A DNA stretch of 64,000 nucleotides from Dryocosmus kuriphilus (GCA_038277395.1 CM076191.1:180776552-180840551), one strand, 5' to 3'; positions 47,301 to 62,300 are shown, numbered from the stretch's first letter. The notes: a model not told the origin generated them from the letters alone. Program-made: numbers and translations.

Positions 47301-50300
47301 ACTTGTGTTTCTATAACGAGATTAGTCGCTGCACTGACTACGGTAGGTACGCGTGGTACGAAAGAATATGGAGGATAAAGCATGTTGGAGTGCAATATGT
47401 AACTTGCACTATGAAACCATAATGTTGAGTAGACTAACATACGCCTACAGGGCAAACTGGTACTGACGGAATAAAAATGCAATTTCCAACTGTAAACCCT
47501 CGTGTCGCCTCCACACCTTCAGTAAAAAAATCACATTCTCATCGCGCGCCGCGATTCGTGGGAAGTATGAGCGCACCTAGGGCGCGCGTCTCTTGAACTC
47601 GCGCTTCGCGCTCGGTCATATATTAAATTCGCGCTCCATACTGTATTTCCCTGGAGCTAAGCACACAGATGATTTGATGAACATTTGACACTGAAGAAGG
47701 TTCTCAAAGCACCTGCGCACAGAAAAAACTAAGGTTAAGTTTTGTTGCAGGTAAAATTTAGCGCGGTTAAAGTTTACGTGCTATTTCGCAAAAGTTTATC
47801 TTAAGCTGGAATAAAAAGTGTCGTTTGCTACGTCGACAACAGTAGTGCGAAGGACAGCAAAGCACAAGTAAAATCAGGCTAGAAATCAGAAAAACAGATT
47901 TTAAAAAACACTGCACTTATTTCAATGTCATTTTAAAAATAATTATACTTATCGCGGACGAATTAAAATATCTTTTTCGTGACTGGGAATAAATTACTTG
48001 CCACATCAACAATCCAAGTCGCCATCTTTAAAGTCGACTTTTCAATAAATAGTAAATGACTTTTTAACCAAAAATTTAATAGTTGAATTTTTGATCAAAA
48101 GTGATGAATTTTCAAACAAATCGTTAAATTTTCAATATAAAAAGATGATTTCTCAACCAAAAATGAATGAAATGATTTTTGAACCAGAAAATACTTTTTT
48201 TCAGCCAAAAATAGTTGATCTTTTTAATGGGGTTTTATTAATTTAGTCCAGATTTAAGTAAAAGACAAGCAAAATTAGAAAAAAGAGGAAAAGGGGATGT
48301 TTCTTGAAGAGGGGAATTTTTTAAAAAAGGGGAAAACAGGGGAACAGGAGAAAGTCACCCTGCAAATAGTAATCTGTGAGACGAAATAAGTAACTTCTAG
48401 TAATTTCGAATAAAAAATGTAACTTTTAAGTAATCGAAGATGAAAAAAATAACCAAATTACTAAAAAGTAACTAAAAAGTAAGAGAAAAAGTAAGTCATG
48501 AAACGCATTAAGTCTAAAATTAATTGATCTACATCTTCAGATGGGAGACTATTAGACTCCTGTATGTTTAAACTTTAACGATTACTCAATTGTGCGTCCG
48601 TTTATGGTAATAAACAAATTCAACATCCGCAATACCACTTGCTGTAATAGCGAGTTAAATTGAGTTTATGTAAAAGGTTAAAATCTTGACCCTTGCCCTG
48701 AGAACTATAAACCTTCAAAACATTTGAAAATTACATTCAGATTTAAAACAATGTTCAGACAATGTAAACACTACTTTTTACATTGATCACAGCAGTTTAG
48801 TAGCTCAATAATTGATTTATCTATTGGGTTTAGTTTCTCGGTTGAATGTTGAATCGCTATCTATTTATTCACTGCCGATATCCTTCAAATCAACAAAATT
48901 AGCAAATAAATCGTTTAGGAAATACTTGAAATCGGTATCATCAAAAAAAATCGCTTTTGAAGCCTATTGTTTTCTAATATCTTAAATTTCTGTTTATGAT
49001 TTTCTAAAAATGAATAGAGGATTTTTAAAAGCGCCTAGGCGGGTAAGAATGTAAAAGTTGCCCCCGCACGTATCAAATTTATAAACACAATAATTGGGCA
49101 CACATGAGACCTATATATAATTCCACCAATTTTTTCCTTGAAATTTCATTTTTGGGGCAACTATGGAGGCGAAAAGTAAAATAAAAAAATTATTTTTCTC
49201 GAAAACAACTGAACCGATTTTGACAAACAAAATATATGTTTTAGTCACCAAAGGCTACTTCCATAAATTTTATTTTTATTTTTTAATGTAAAAAATGACG
49301 GTAGAAGAAAATTTTTCAAGTTTTCAACAATTTTTTGGGGGTTTATGTTTCAGAGATACACCTCAAATTTTTTTTTTAATTATTTAAATTGTCTACCTTA
49401 ACATATATTTTACACAAATTTTTTGTGGTTTTACTTCATGGCTTCAAAAAATAAAATCTTGCGCGGAGCGCCATATGTTGGGAAAAAGCATCTTTTTTGG
49501 ACAAAAATTATCTGATAGTACAATTCCGACTGGATTTTGATGTTCTTTTTTTAGAAATGACCGCATGTCTTCCAAGTATAGCGAGTGACTGCGGATATTT
49601 CACTCCACTAAAGAAAAATTTGTGATTTAATAACAAAATTAAAAGATTTTTTTATTTAAATTGTCAGTGATACCATTCTTTTTTTTTTTTTTTTTTATTA
49701 AAGACACTTTTAAATATTTCGAAAGATTTTAAGTGATTTTAAGGAATCGCAAGGAATTTTAAGAGATTTAAAATGATTTTGAGTAATTTGTAAAGATTTT
49801 AAAGAATTTGAGGGGATTTTACAATTTCAAAGGATTCCAAGCGATTTTAAGGAGTTTCAAATGACTTTAAAGAGTTTCAATGGATTTTAAGAGAATGAAA
49901 ATCATTTAAGGAATTTTAAGTGCTTTTGAAGAATTCAAAAGCATAAGATTTACAAAAGATTTCAAGCACTGTAAATGAATTTTAAGAGACGTTTAAGGAT
50001 TTCAATAAATTTTAAGTAATTTTCGTGAATTTCATGAAATGAAGAAGAAATTTTAAATGATTTTCAGGATTATGATTGCATTTAGTTAAGAACTGCTGCG
50101 GTTTAGCAATTATTTAAACCATTTTTTGTTAACAAATGCACATTTCGACCATTTTTTCATGAACAGACTTCACTTTTTACGCGGAATCAACTAGAAATGT
50201 TTTGCCAATGACTCCTTCTTGTCATATTTTTCTTAGTGACAAAAACTGTTAATTATATGAACAATTTTTATAACCAAATGCACATTTCATACATATTTTC

Positions 50301-53300
50301 ATGAATAGGCTTCATTCTATGAGGAATCAACTAAAAATCGCCTTGCCAAAAACTCCTGAAAAATATTTTGAAACCCCTTAAAATCACTTGAAACCTCTTA
50401 AAATTTGTACAAATCTATGAAGACACTTTGAGGTCTCCTTAAAATCCTCTTCAAATTCTTTTAAATCATTTTACGTCTCTTGAAATCTCTTGAAAATCCT
50501 GAAACTCTTTTGAATCCTTTTAAAATAACTTAAAATTCCTTGAAATCATTTTACTTCTCTTAAAATTCTTTGAAAGTCCTTCAAATCTTTTGAAAACGCT
50601 TGAAATCCTTTGAGATTTAAAATATATCAAAGCACTTTAAGATCTTTTTAAAATCCTTTTAAATTCTTAAAAATCATTTAAAATCTCTTGAAATCCTTTA
50701 CAGCCTTTTTAGATCTCTTAAAATTCCTTGAGATTCTCTAAAAGCATTTAAAATCTTTAAAGTCTCTTTAATATATTTTGAAAAAAAGAAATGCTATCAC
50801 TGAAAATTTAAATAAAAAAAACTTTTAAATTTGTTGTTAAATAACAAATTTTGCTTTAGTTGGAGTGAAATATCCGCATTCACTAGTTACACTTGGAAGA
50901 CTTACGGTCATTTGTAAACAAAAAACGGGTGCAGTTCCGAATAGCTGAATTTTCCGATTTTATTGAAACTTCGTGTTCTTATGTATTTTGACGCGCTGAT
51001 TACAATTATGATAGTGAAAATTGTCGACTAGGCGATTTTCATGGCGAAAACCATAAAAAATACCATAAAAATCATGTTTTTGCGTTTATCTCAGTAAATA
51101 CGCAGAATTTCGAAAAATGTTTTAAACAAAAGTTTTAGCTAGTATAAAAATACATCTTTCCTGTAGAATACACTTTTTGCCTAAAAGCACTATTTTTCGA
51201 GAAAAAGAGGATTTCGTTGGAAAAACAAGAAAAAGATGAAGGAAGTTGCGGAGATGCGTTCGGTCACGCTCGTACCCCTTTTCAAAGGTTAGGGGGGGGG
51301 GGGGGGGGGCTACGCATTCACGGACTAGTTACGAAAATACGTTCAATCACGATCTTTCCCCTTTCCAAGGAGGGGGGGGGGGGCAACACATTCACTGGCT
51401 AGTTGCGGAAATACGTGGGGGCGGAAAGGCACCCCTGTGATTGATCACAGGTATAATGTTGTTTATCCACCTACCTGTACAATAGATCTTTGTTTTTGCA
51501 TTGTATCTCCAATGGTTTCGGCTTGGTACCAACTCACGCTCTTCACCGCGGGAATCATGTGACGCGAAGTTACTTTCATAATTATCTGCTAGTAAGTTCG
51601 CTTTATCGCTGGAAGAAAGTGCAAAGGTTTGATCGGATTTTTTTGAGAGGGGGGATATTAGTTCGCGGTTTTGTAAGGGCCTTCGTCATGCGCCAAATGG
51701 AGTTATCTTTAATTTCTAGCTTTCCGACTACTGTATTCCAATTATTGCACCTATGTTCAATAGTCTTTACAGCAATGGTTTTTCGAAGATGGTTAATCGT
51801 ATTTTTTAGAATGGGGTTTTTAGTTTTCTGATGTTTATTACAAAGCTTGTTACGAGTGTTGATGAGGTCTTGAATCTCAGGGCTGAGGGGCTGATCGTAT
51901 TCATTAAATGTAGTATGAGGGACTGAATTTTGAATAGCAGTTTTCATATTAAGAGTGAGGTTTACTACGGCTTGATCTATTTGAGTAGTATTTAGTAATG
52001 TGGGTTCTAAATCTAGTTGAGATTCCAGGGTCGAGGTAAAAGTCTGTCAGTTTGCTTTGGCAAAATTGTAGCGAGGTGCAGCCGGAGATTTTTCACATTT
52101 AGTATGTAGGCTAAGTAAAATTGGTCGATGATCTGAGTCTAGTTCGTTTATAATGGTAGTGTCATGATTAAAGTAATTATTTTTAGTTATTGCGAAGTCA
52201 ATGAGGTCCGATTTATGTTTAGTATTATGGGGGAAAAAGGTATGTGAATCTGGTGCGGATACAGACAGATTTTTGTCCGTTATGAATTGAAATAATTGCT
52301 TTCCGGTCTTATTAGTTGTTCTGCTATTCCAAGCTAGAAATTTCGCGTTGAAGTCGCCTGCAGCAATAACCGAGGGTGCAAGTTTAAAAATTTTTACTGT
52401 AATCATTTTTTGTAAATGATTTAGAGCAAGTTTGGTATAGCGATACGATAGCGTACGGATTTCCATGTATTCTTATTTGAATAGCAGTAGCTTCGAGAGT
52501 TTCTAGTTCGGGTATTATTAGTTCATGATGTTCAATATTTTCTTGAATTAAAATGGCGGTTCCCCTATTAGTGTTGCTCCTGTAAGATTTATAGCCACGT
52601 ATAAGATTGACACGTAGGGATCCGCGGAGTAAAGTTTCGCTGAGCAGGCATATGTTTATACTATTTTGATAGAGATAAGTAGCTAATTCATGTCTTTTTT
52701 TATAGAAACCCTGTGCGTTCCAAAAAATAATTTTTAATACGTTATTACTGGAGGTGGCCATTTTCGATAGCGAGTGTTAATATATTATTTATAATCTTGG
52801 CGGTTGAATTTATTGCTTCGGTTAGATTTATTTTTCCTCCCATTATATCGAAGGTCAAGTTCGTGGCGCGATTTAAAAGACTTATGAATGCACGCATGAA
52901 ACACACGCCTGTTAGTACTAGCAGCGCGGACGGTAGAGAAAGACCTGTCGCTTATTGCACTAAAATTTGATAAATTTTATCAGATGTATCACTAATTTTC
53001 TCGAAAACTATCACTCGTATGAAAAAATGTTTAAAACAAAAAATGTGTATCTCGATTAGGTTCACAACTTTTGCTTCAAAGATTTTGCGAAAGTTTGCGT
53101 ATTGACTAATCTAAACGCAAAAAACCTTGATTTTTAAGGGGTTTCTTTCCATGATAATCGATGTATCACTAATTTTCGCGAAAACTATTACTTGTAGATA
53201 AAAATGTTCCACACAAAATCTGTGTAACTCGATTAGATGTATAACTTTTGTTTCCAATATTTGATAACATTGTGCGTATTGGTTTAGATAAACGCAAAAA

Positions 53301-56300
53301 ACGTGACCGAACGCATTTCCGTAACTTTCTTTGTCTTTTTCTTGTTTTTCCAAGGCAATCCTCTTTTTCTCGAAAAATAATGGTTTTAGAAAAAAAAGTG
53401 TGTATTCTACAAAAAAGATGCATTTTTGTACTAGCTAAAACTTTCGTTTAAAACATTTTTCGAAATTCTGCGTATTTACTGAGATAAACTCAAAAAACTT
53501 GATTTTTATGGTGTTTTTTATGGTTTTCACCATGAAAATCGCCTAGTCGCCAATTTTCACTATCATATTCGTAACCAGCACGTCAAAAAAATAATTATAC
53601 GAAGTTTCAATAAAATCGGAAAATTCAGCTATTCGGAACTTTATCCCAAAAAACACATGAAAATCCGGTCAGAATTGTACTGTCAGGTGATTTGTGTCCA
53701 AAAAGGGTGATTTTGTCTTTTTAATCCATAAAGTACAACTACGAAAAATTTTGGTAAAATATATGTTAAGATAGACAATTTAATCAATTTTTTATAAAAA
53801 AAATATGCAGGTATATCTCTAAAACATAAACCCCCCAAAAAATTTTTAATTAAAAAAAAATTTTTACCCGTATTTTTTGTTTTAAAAAATGCAAATTTTT
53901 TTCTGTAAGTAGACCTGCTGGTAACTACAACATATATTTTGCTCGTCACAATCGTTTGAACTGTTTTCGAGAAAAATCATTTTTAAAATTTTACTTTCCG
54001 GCTTCATAACTCCCCCAAAAATGAAATTTCAGGGTTCTCCTTTGAAGGAATTTTATGTCACATGGGTGCCCATCTATGGTGCTAAGATAAATTTAATACG
54101 TGCGGGGGCAACTTTTGCATGCTTATATCCCAACGGCCCTTTAAGGGGGAAAAAGGAGACTAGATAAAAAAGGGACGGACTGCGATCCCTGCTTTTATTT
54201 ACAAAAGGAATAAATTCCTAAAACTCTGCTAGTACCCAAAATTATTGAGAAGCGTTTGACTTTTCTTCATACATACGTAAGAATTCATAGCGGGGACGAT
54301 ATAAAACTCGTATTGTTCGAGGCATAAACGTAGTCATGCGAGTGGATATTGTGCCTACTACACAAACACACATGTAGCATTAGACCACTGAAATGTCCAA
54401 TGAAATATGCGAGTTTCCCTCCCACGCACCGCGAAAGTTGAAACTTTTAAGATAGCATTTTTAAGATGTATCAAGGTCAGTCTTAAAATTTAGAAACCTT
54501 TGACGAAAGAGACTGCAGATATAACTTAGTCAAAACTTTTTCCATTTAGGACACTATTTTTCGAATGGAATAAAATATTGCAGAATAAATTACAAAAATC
54601 AATAAAAGTGCATACTGCACTTTTTTTTACAAGAATACATGTTGAGAACATTAAGAATACATGAATTGCATAAATAAATGTTTTTACCAAAGTATTCGCC
54701 CTCTTCTTCTTGTTTTTCCATTTCTTCCTCCAACTGTCGCGTCAACTCTTCAATTTTTCTCTCAGCTTCTGTGGGTCCCTAAATTAAAAGAAGACACATG
54801 CTTATGTTTAAAAATTAAGATTAGAGTTTCAAGTCCTACCGTTTACTTTAGCAAATTTTTATTTCTTTAATACATATCAGAATTTATGGGTCGTTATCAA
54901 AAAGTTATGAAATTTAAGCAGGGCTCGGAACTGCTCAAGCCTAAAAAAATACTAAAACAGTAACATATTTTCAGAAGAAAAGTAACCAAAAAGTAACTCA
55001 AATTTGTAAAAAAAAATAACCAATATGGAAACACAATTTTTTTAAAAGTCCAATTTCACAAGGTTTATAGAGTATGGAATAGAATTTTTAATCATTTAGG
55101 ATAAGTGTCAAAGAAAACAGCTTGAAATTAAAAGTCAAAACATCACGTGTTTTGTTTCTTTGGTTTAAACTGAAGACATGTTAAGCACAACATTTAAAAA
55201 AATATAATAGCTGAATTTGAAAAAAAAAACAAAATTAATTTTCAACCAAAAATAATTCAATTATTACCAATCAAAGAAAAGGAATATTAAAAAAATAGTT
55301 GAATTTTCAACTTTTCAATAAAAAATGTAACAGCTGAAATGTAAACTAAAATATTTCAATTTTTAGTTTTAAAAAAGTTAAACTTTTAGCAAAAAAGTGG
55401 ATTTTTAATAAAAACAGTTACATTTTCAACAGAAAGATTCATTTTTAATGAAATAGTTTAATTATTAACATAATAGTTAAACTTACACCAAACACGATTA
55501 TTTTTAACAAAATAATTGAATTACCAACCCAAACAAATTTTTTCAATAAAACATTTGAATTTCCACACAAGAAAAATGAATTTTAAAAAAATTGATTTTC
55601 AGCCAAACAGTTGAAGTACGAAAAAAAAAAAATGATTTGTCAACCAAAGAAGGGTTTTTAACAAAATCATAGAATTAAAAGAAAATAGTTAAATTTTCAA
55701 CTAAAAAAGATGAATTCTCAATCAAAAAAGGAACAGCTAAATTTTGAACAAAAAATATTAATTTTGAACAGTTAAATTTTCAGTTACGAAAAATTAATTT
55801 TTAACCAAAATATTTGGATTTTCCAAAAAAAAATTACATTTTCAAACCGAAAAAATGAATTTTTAATCAAAAATAGTTATATTTTCTAGAACTAAAAGCT
55901 AGTTTTCAACGGAATAGTTTATTAGCTTTCTCGTCTGCAACATCTCTGATAAAAAGAATTTTCTTTATAAAATTTATCTACACTACAAATATGATTCTTG
56001 ACCTCTAAAAGGGGAATTTTCTTTTTATTTTGGGTCTCAATTAACATAAAAAAAATATTTTGATTAGTAGTGAATAGTTGTATCATATTATTTAAATGAA
56101 ATGGTAACAGAAAATTGCCAAGAATCTTTCTGTCTGGACTGGATTATGGATTCAGTGACGGCCTCCATATACAAGTAACCGTTATGTAAAATGGATGGGT
56201 TTAAAGCCGAATCACTGCTATGATACTTATTTGGACTTTAATTTGATATTAAAGATATTTACAATTCTACAAAGGAAATGTGTAAATTTATTAAAATCTT

Positions 56301-59300
56301 GAATTAATTATATTTAATGAAGAAAATGTAATTACTTATTTACTTGCATTTAAAAAAAAATAATTTAGAACACTTTTTTTCACACCATTTCGGGATTTTT
56401 CAAACAAAAAGTAATTCTCAGATTTGGAGAGATTTTTCTAAACAATATCTTGAGACGTCCTGAAAAATTTACATAATGTCTTCCGAGGCGAAAGCAGTCT
56501 GAATGAATGGTTTTCGTAATTTCTTGATGGATTAATACTTCTCGGCGGTGAAGCAGTAGTAACAAATTTAAATTTTCAGAAAAAAGAACAGTAATATTGA
56601 AGATGAAATATTATTCAACTGACAATATAAAACATTATTTGACAATTTAAATTTAATAAGAGATGAAAATGATGTAATTTAGGGGCAAATGTGATACCAT
56701 ATAAGCCATGTCAGTTTTTCTGGGGTTCTCTCTACAATAATATAATTTTTCGCTAAAACTTTGGGAAACGGCAAAGAAAGTTAAAACGTATGTCTGAGTT
56801 CTCTTTTAAAGTTTCAGCCAAAAATTATATTACTGTGCACAAAAAAAAAATCCGAAGAAACTGATAGGGCTCATATATCAAGTATCACATGCCCTTGAAA
56901 ATATCGAAATAAATTGTTGTTCCCACAAAGTTGTCAAATTTAAGTCCCAGGTGTTTTACCAATTTCCATCATTTCATATAATTTGTTAAATAATCTTGCG
57001 ATCAAGTTACTTACACGGAGCAGTTTTTAACAAAGTTTTTAAATTTTACTTGCATTTTTTTAGAAATGGAAAATTAAAAATATAACTAAAATTTCTCGTC
57101 TGTGACACGTCTCCAAGTTCAAATTCGCGAACTAAAATTCAGAAATAGTAATGAAAAAATTGTATAAATGATTTTGGCTCATAGGAATCGATTTTTTTAA
57201 GTTGAGGAATTTAAAAATTATAATTAGATATAAATATTTTAGTTCTGAAAGTGCCTATATATGTTTCAGAGTCTGTCCCCGAACATTTTTTTTTCATCTG
57301 TGACACTCATATTTTAGGGTGTCGCTAGAAACCCCGGAAATAAGTAACTTCTAGTAACATGGAATAAAAAATTTAACTTTTTAAGTAAACAGACAAAAAA
57401 GTAACTAAATTACTAAAAAGTAACTCGTTCCGAGCCCTGTAAGGTCTTGAAAATCTATTTATGACTTTTTCTACAAAATGAATCAAAACTTTGTGAAAAA
57501 GGGAAAAAAGAGGAAAAATGGGTCAAAATTCTCGATTTAAGGGACTTTTCAAATTTCAGGGGGAAAAAAGGACGGACTGCGATCCCTGTGGATTGTTAAT
57601 AAAATATAAACAAAATCTAAAATCAGACGATTCAGTCAAGTAGAGCGTTGAAAAATACATTTTTTCATTATTTTAAAATATTTTTATATCCACTCTAAGT
57701 ATTTTTAAATTAATTTTGAAAGCAGCTATCCGCTGGTGATTAGCTTTTTCATCCGTGACATCCCTAATAAACAAATTTTCCTTACAAAATTTATCTGTAC
57801 TATAAATATCATTCTTGATCTCTGAAATGGGGATTCTCTTTCTATTTTATGTCCAAGTTTATAAAAAAAAATAATGTTTTGGTTAGTTTCGAACAGGTCC
57901 ATTTTTTTTAAAACCATAGTTTTTTTTCAACTAATAAAATTTTACAAAAACCATCAGTTTAGATGAAAACTTACCAAAGGTCTAGGTGGAGTTACATTAT
58001 ATGGCAATAGTCCTTTGCCAGGTACATGTTTCATCGGAGGGCTCACGGATGATTCAAGTTCGGGTTTTGGTTCCGTCGCTCTTTGGAGGACTGGTACCCC
58101 AGCATTGAGAAATACAGGACCAGCAACTCCACTCGTAACACCTGGTGGAAGGCTCGTAATTCTAGGTCCATGGATACCAAGTTCGTCTCCAGAAGCAGTC
58201 GCAGCACTCATAACTGGAGCATGCACCTGTCCTCTAAGAGGGTTTGGAGCAGCAGATGAAATTGACGACACCAATCCCATTTCCGGTAACATCGGATGCG
58301 TGGGACTAGCTTTTGAAAAACTTTTCGCACCACCGTTATGTGGCATATTTTGTCTCGAAGCATCACCACGAGTAGAATACAAGGGGGAATTTCTCCTTTC
58401 AGGTGGCTCCGAGCCATCCAGTCCCTCATTTTGTGATCCTAAACGCAATTCGGCTGAGCGATTTGAGGAATATATTGAAGAGTTTCTAGATGCGAATTCT
58501 CCTCGACTTTCCTGAAATATAAAAAAAAAAGACAATATATTACAAAACTGTATACACTTTAAAAAAAGAAAGGATGACTAAGGGATAACAGACTGCCCAA
58601 CAAAAAAAAAGTGAATTGTGGAATTTTGCAAACGCTACTCCCTAATTTTGTTCATTTTGGTGAAAAAATATTGACGTAAGTTCTCATTTATTCAGGCCTC
58701 GAACTGCTCTATGGAGGAACTAAAAAAAGTATCACAAAAAGTATCTTTCTGAAGAAAAAAAAAGTACATATCATCGAAAATGAAAAACAGTATTTAAAAA
58801 GTAGCCTTTTTAAGCAGCCAAAGATTAGCTTTTTAAATATAAAAAGGAGTGTAAAAAAGGAACATTTCTTTCATAATTTTCTATATATAAGAAATCGCGT
58901 CTAAGGTGAAAGGAATGATCAAGAATTTTCGCTAAATGTTTCTATTCAATTGTAAATCAAATACAACAAAAAGAAATATTGAATTATTAGTACTAAATAT
59001 TCCCTTGGAATCTCTTGAAAGTCCTCCATACAGTTGGGAATATTTTTAAATCCATTAAAATCTTTTAAATCGGTTAAAATCCGTAGAAATAACTTGAAAT
59101 ATATTCACCACCTGTGAATTCCTTTAAAATCGTTAATATCACCGACATTGTTCTATTACGTAGAAACAATCGAAAATCCCTTGAAATAAAATTAAATTTA
59201 TTCCTTAATTTCTCTAGAAATTCACTAAAGTTCCTTGAAATATTTTGAAATCGAAAAATCCATTGAAATCAGTGGAAATAATTTGAAATTCTTTGAAATA

Positions 59301-62300
59301 TGCAAAATCCTTGGAGATTCAATAAAAAATTTTAATTCTCGTGAAATTTCTTCAAATCCCTTAAAATCCCATGAAATATTTTGAAATCGAAAAATCCACT
59401 GAAATCCGTGGAAATAATTTGAAATTTCTTGAAATCTTCGGAATCCTTGGACATTCAATAAAATCTCTTAAATCTCGTGAAATTACTTGCAATCCCTTAA
59501 AATCCCTTAAAATCTTTTGAAATCGTAAAAATCGATTTAAAGAAGTGTATATCATTTAAAATTCCCTGAAATTTTTGAAAACCTTAGAGATTCAACAAAA
59601 ATACTTCAAATCTAGTAAAATTCCTTCAAATATCTTAAAATCCCTTAAAATATTTGTAAATACTACAAAGTTCTTTGAAATAGCTTGAAATTTTTTAAAC
59701 CTACTGAAATTCTTTCGAATCTTTTAAAATAACCTAAAATCTATAAAATTCTTTTGACATTTTTTAAATCTCTTAAAAACTTTCGAAGTTTTTGGAAATC
59801 GTAAAAATCTATCGAAATACGCAACAATCATTTGAAATACTTTGAATATAAATCAAATTAAACTTAGTCATTAAAGTTCTCTAAAAAAACCCCAATCAAA
59901 TACCTAGAAATGTTTGGAATTCCTGAAATCTTTGAAATACTTGAAAATTCAATAAAATACTTTAAATCTCTTGAAATTCCTTGAATTACCTTAAAATCCC
60001 TTGAAATCTTTGGAAATACTACAAAAAATTTAAATCCACTGAAATTTTTGAAATCCCTTGAATATCAATTAAATTAAACTTATTCATTAAAGTTTTCTAA
60101 AAAATCCTTCAAATCCCTATAAATCTTTGAAACCTCTTGAAATTTTTTGAAATTCTTAACCAAAAATTGAAAATCCGAATCTCAAAAAAAAAAAATTATT
60201 TTGAATAAAAAGTAGTTGAATTTTCAACCAAAAAATCTGACCGCTTCGCGGGCACATTCTCATCACGCGCTTCGCGCGAAGTATGAGCGCGCCTAGGGCG
60301 CGCGTCTGTTGGCACTCGCGCTTCGCGCTCGATACATTATTCACCTAGCGCTACGTGCTTGGTGTTTATGGATCGTATAAATCTTTAAATGAAAAATTCC
60401 AAAAGGAACTATTTTACTTAAGGCTCTATCGCCCTTAAGGAATACATTCTCATCATGACACTCGCGCTTCGCGCTCGATAATTACGTTGTTTTAAAAGAC
60501 ATTGTAGATTGGTAAAGCTTTTTTGTGATTTTCCAAATTTTCACAATACAGGTTTTCGATTCTAAAAATAAAACGATGAGTCTTATAAATAAATTTTATA
60601 GCTCTTTCCAAGGTGAACAATTCTGCTTGTTCATATTTTCTCATGTCTTGTATAGTTTTGCTGAAAAGTGGTTTTCTTTATATTTTATAACATATTTCAC
60701 GAATAACTCAAAAACTACGCGTCTGCTCAAAAAAATGATAGAGAGAAAATTTTTAGATCTTTTTGAGGTGAATAACTTTGTTTATTATCATTTTTCCGTG
60801 TCTTGCATAATTTGGCGGGATATTTGAAATTTTTTATTTTTAATAACGTTTTATCGATTAAAACAAAAACCGTGCATTTTATCAAAAAATGGTTAAAACA
60901 AAATTTGTAGATATTTTTGAATTGAACAACTTTGTTCTTTACCATTTTTTTGTATCTTGAATATTTTGTCGGAAAACCAGAGTTTTTTAATTTTAATAGC
61001 GTTTTCTTGATTAAAACAAAAAACCGTTCATTTTATCAAAAAAACGGTTAAGATAAAATTTGTAGATTTTTTTGAGCTGAACAATTTCACTCTCTTACAT
61101 TTTTTTTGTATCTCTCATAGTTAGCCGGAAAATGGATTTTTTGATTTTGTGAAAACCGTTTTTGATGGATAAAACCATAACTGTTGGTCAAAAACCGCTG
61201 GTTAACGAACTCGTCCTTTCTTTTTACCCCTTACAGAAGTGTACCAAAGCGCACTCCAATCCGATTAGTCCATCGAAAGTAATCGCGATCACAGACGACG
61301 ACAACGACGACAATGACGACAACAGACAGACAGACACCGTCGTAAAAACCGTTTTTTCTGACTCAGGGGGTCTCAAAACGTGGAGATTTCATGAAATCCG
61401 CGAAAGTCGAATTTTACATAAATCTCATACCTTCTCTGATGAGAATGTAAAAGGAAATTAACTTTCAACCAAAATATTTGAATTTTTCACAAAAAATGAT
61501 TACATTTTCAAACAAAAAAATTAATTTTTCATCAAAAATAGTTATATTTTCAACAACAACAAAAATTAGTTTTCACCGGAGAGTTTAACTTTTTACAAGA
61601 AGACGAATTTTCAACAAAATAGTTGAATTACCAATCCCAAAAAAAAGAAATTTTCAATAAAACATTTGAATTTCCACAAAAGAATGGTGAATTTTCAACA
61701 CGAACTAAAATTCATTTTCATCCAAACAGTCAAACTGTCAATCAAAAAACATGATTTTTCAGCCAAAGATGAATTTTTAACAAAACTGTTGAATTTCAAG
61801 AAAAAAAAATTTCAACTAAAAAAGATGAATTCTCAACCAAAAATGGAACAGTTTTGAACCAAAAATAGTTAAATTTTTAACTAAAGAAATTTGCTTTCAG
61901 CCAAAATATCTGAACTTTTCATAATGAAAAGTTGTATTTTCAACAACAAAACATTAGTTTTCAACGGAATGGTTTACCTTTTAACTGAAAAAGATCAATT
62001 TTTAACAAATACGATGAACTATTAACACAAAATAAGAAATTTTTAATAAAACATTTTCACATAAGAAAGACGAATTCTCTCTCTCAAAAAAAAATTTATT
62101 TTCAATCAAACAGTTGAATTTTCAACCAAAAAGCACGATTTTTCAACCCAAGATGAATTGTTAACAAAATTGTTGAAATTTCAACCATAAAAGATGAATT
62201 CTCAAACAAAAATGTCATTGATTTTTTAACAAAAAAAAAAAATATTATTCTTCAAACAAAAACAGTCGAATTATTAATTGAAAAAAAGGAATTTTCAATA

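Larger units (their letters stand above)
41842..52910. repeat. Right copy of the 11-kb direct duplication
   Basis: Cleaner partner of 1-11135. It lies wholly inside jub (from the intron after the 42749 exon into the 11.6-kb intron) and is continuous with flanking jub sequence on both sides, so this is the native location. Confidence 0.93.
49030..54140. mobile_element. Composite element with long (about 0.85 kb) terminal inverted repeats
   Basis: The left end (gcaaaagttgcccccgcacg-like, near 49052-49070) is mirrored at about 54097-54118 (cgtgcgggggcaacttttgc). Similarity continues inward: left 49030-49552 plus 50918-51270, right 53297-54140. An inserted fold-back repeat (49553-50917) splits the left arm. 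Between the arms lie G-runs, a LINE fragment and tandem units. No transposase was found. Exact ends and target duplication are unresolved. Confidence 0.7.

Noticed and set aside
51217..51440. Gly-rich frames near the G-runs
   Set aside because: They translate G homopolymers whose lengths differ between the two copies.
58015..58515. Plus-strand 166-codon frame
   Set aside because: Antisense shadow of the jub exon 57975-58511, which joins its neighbours in phase.
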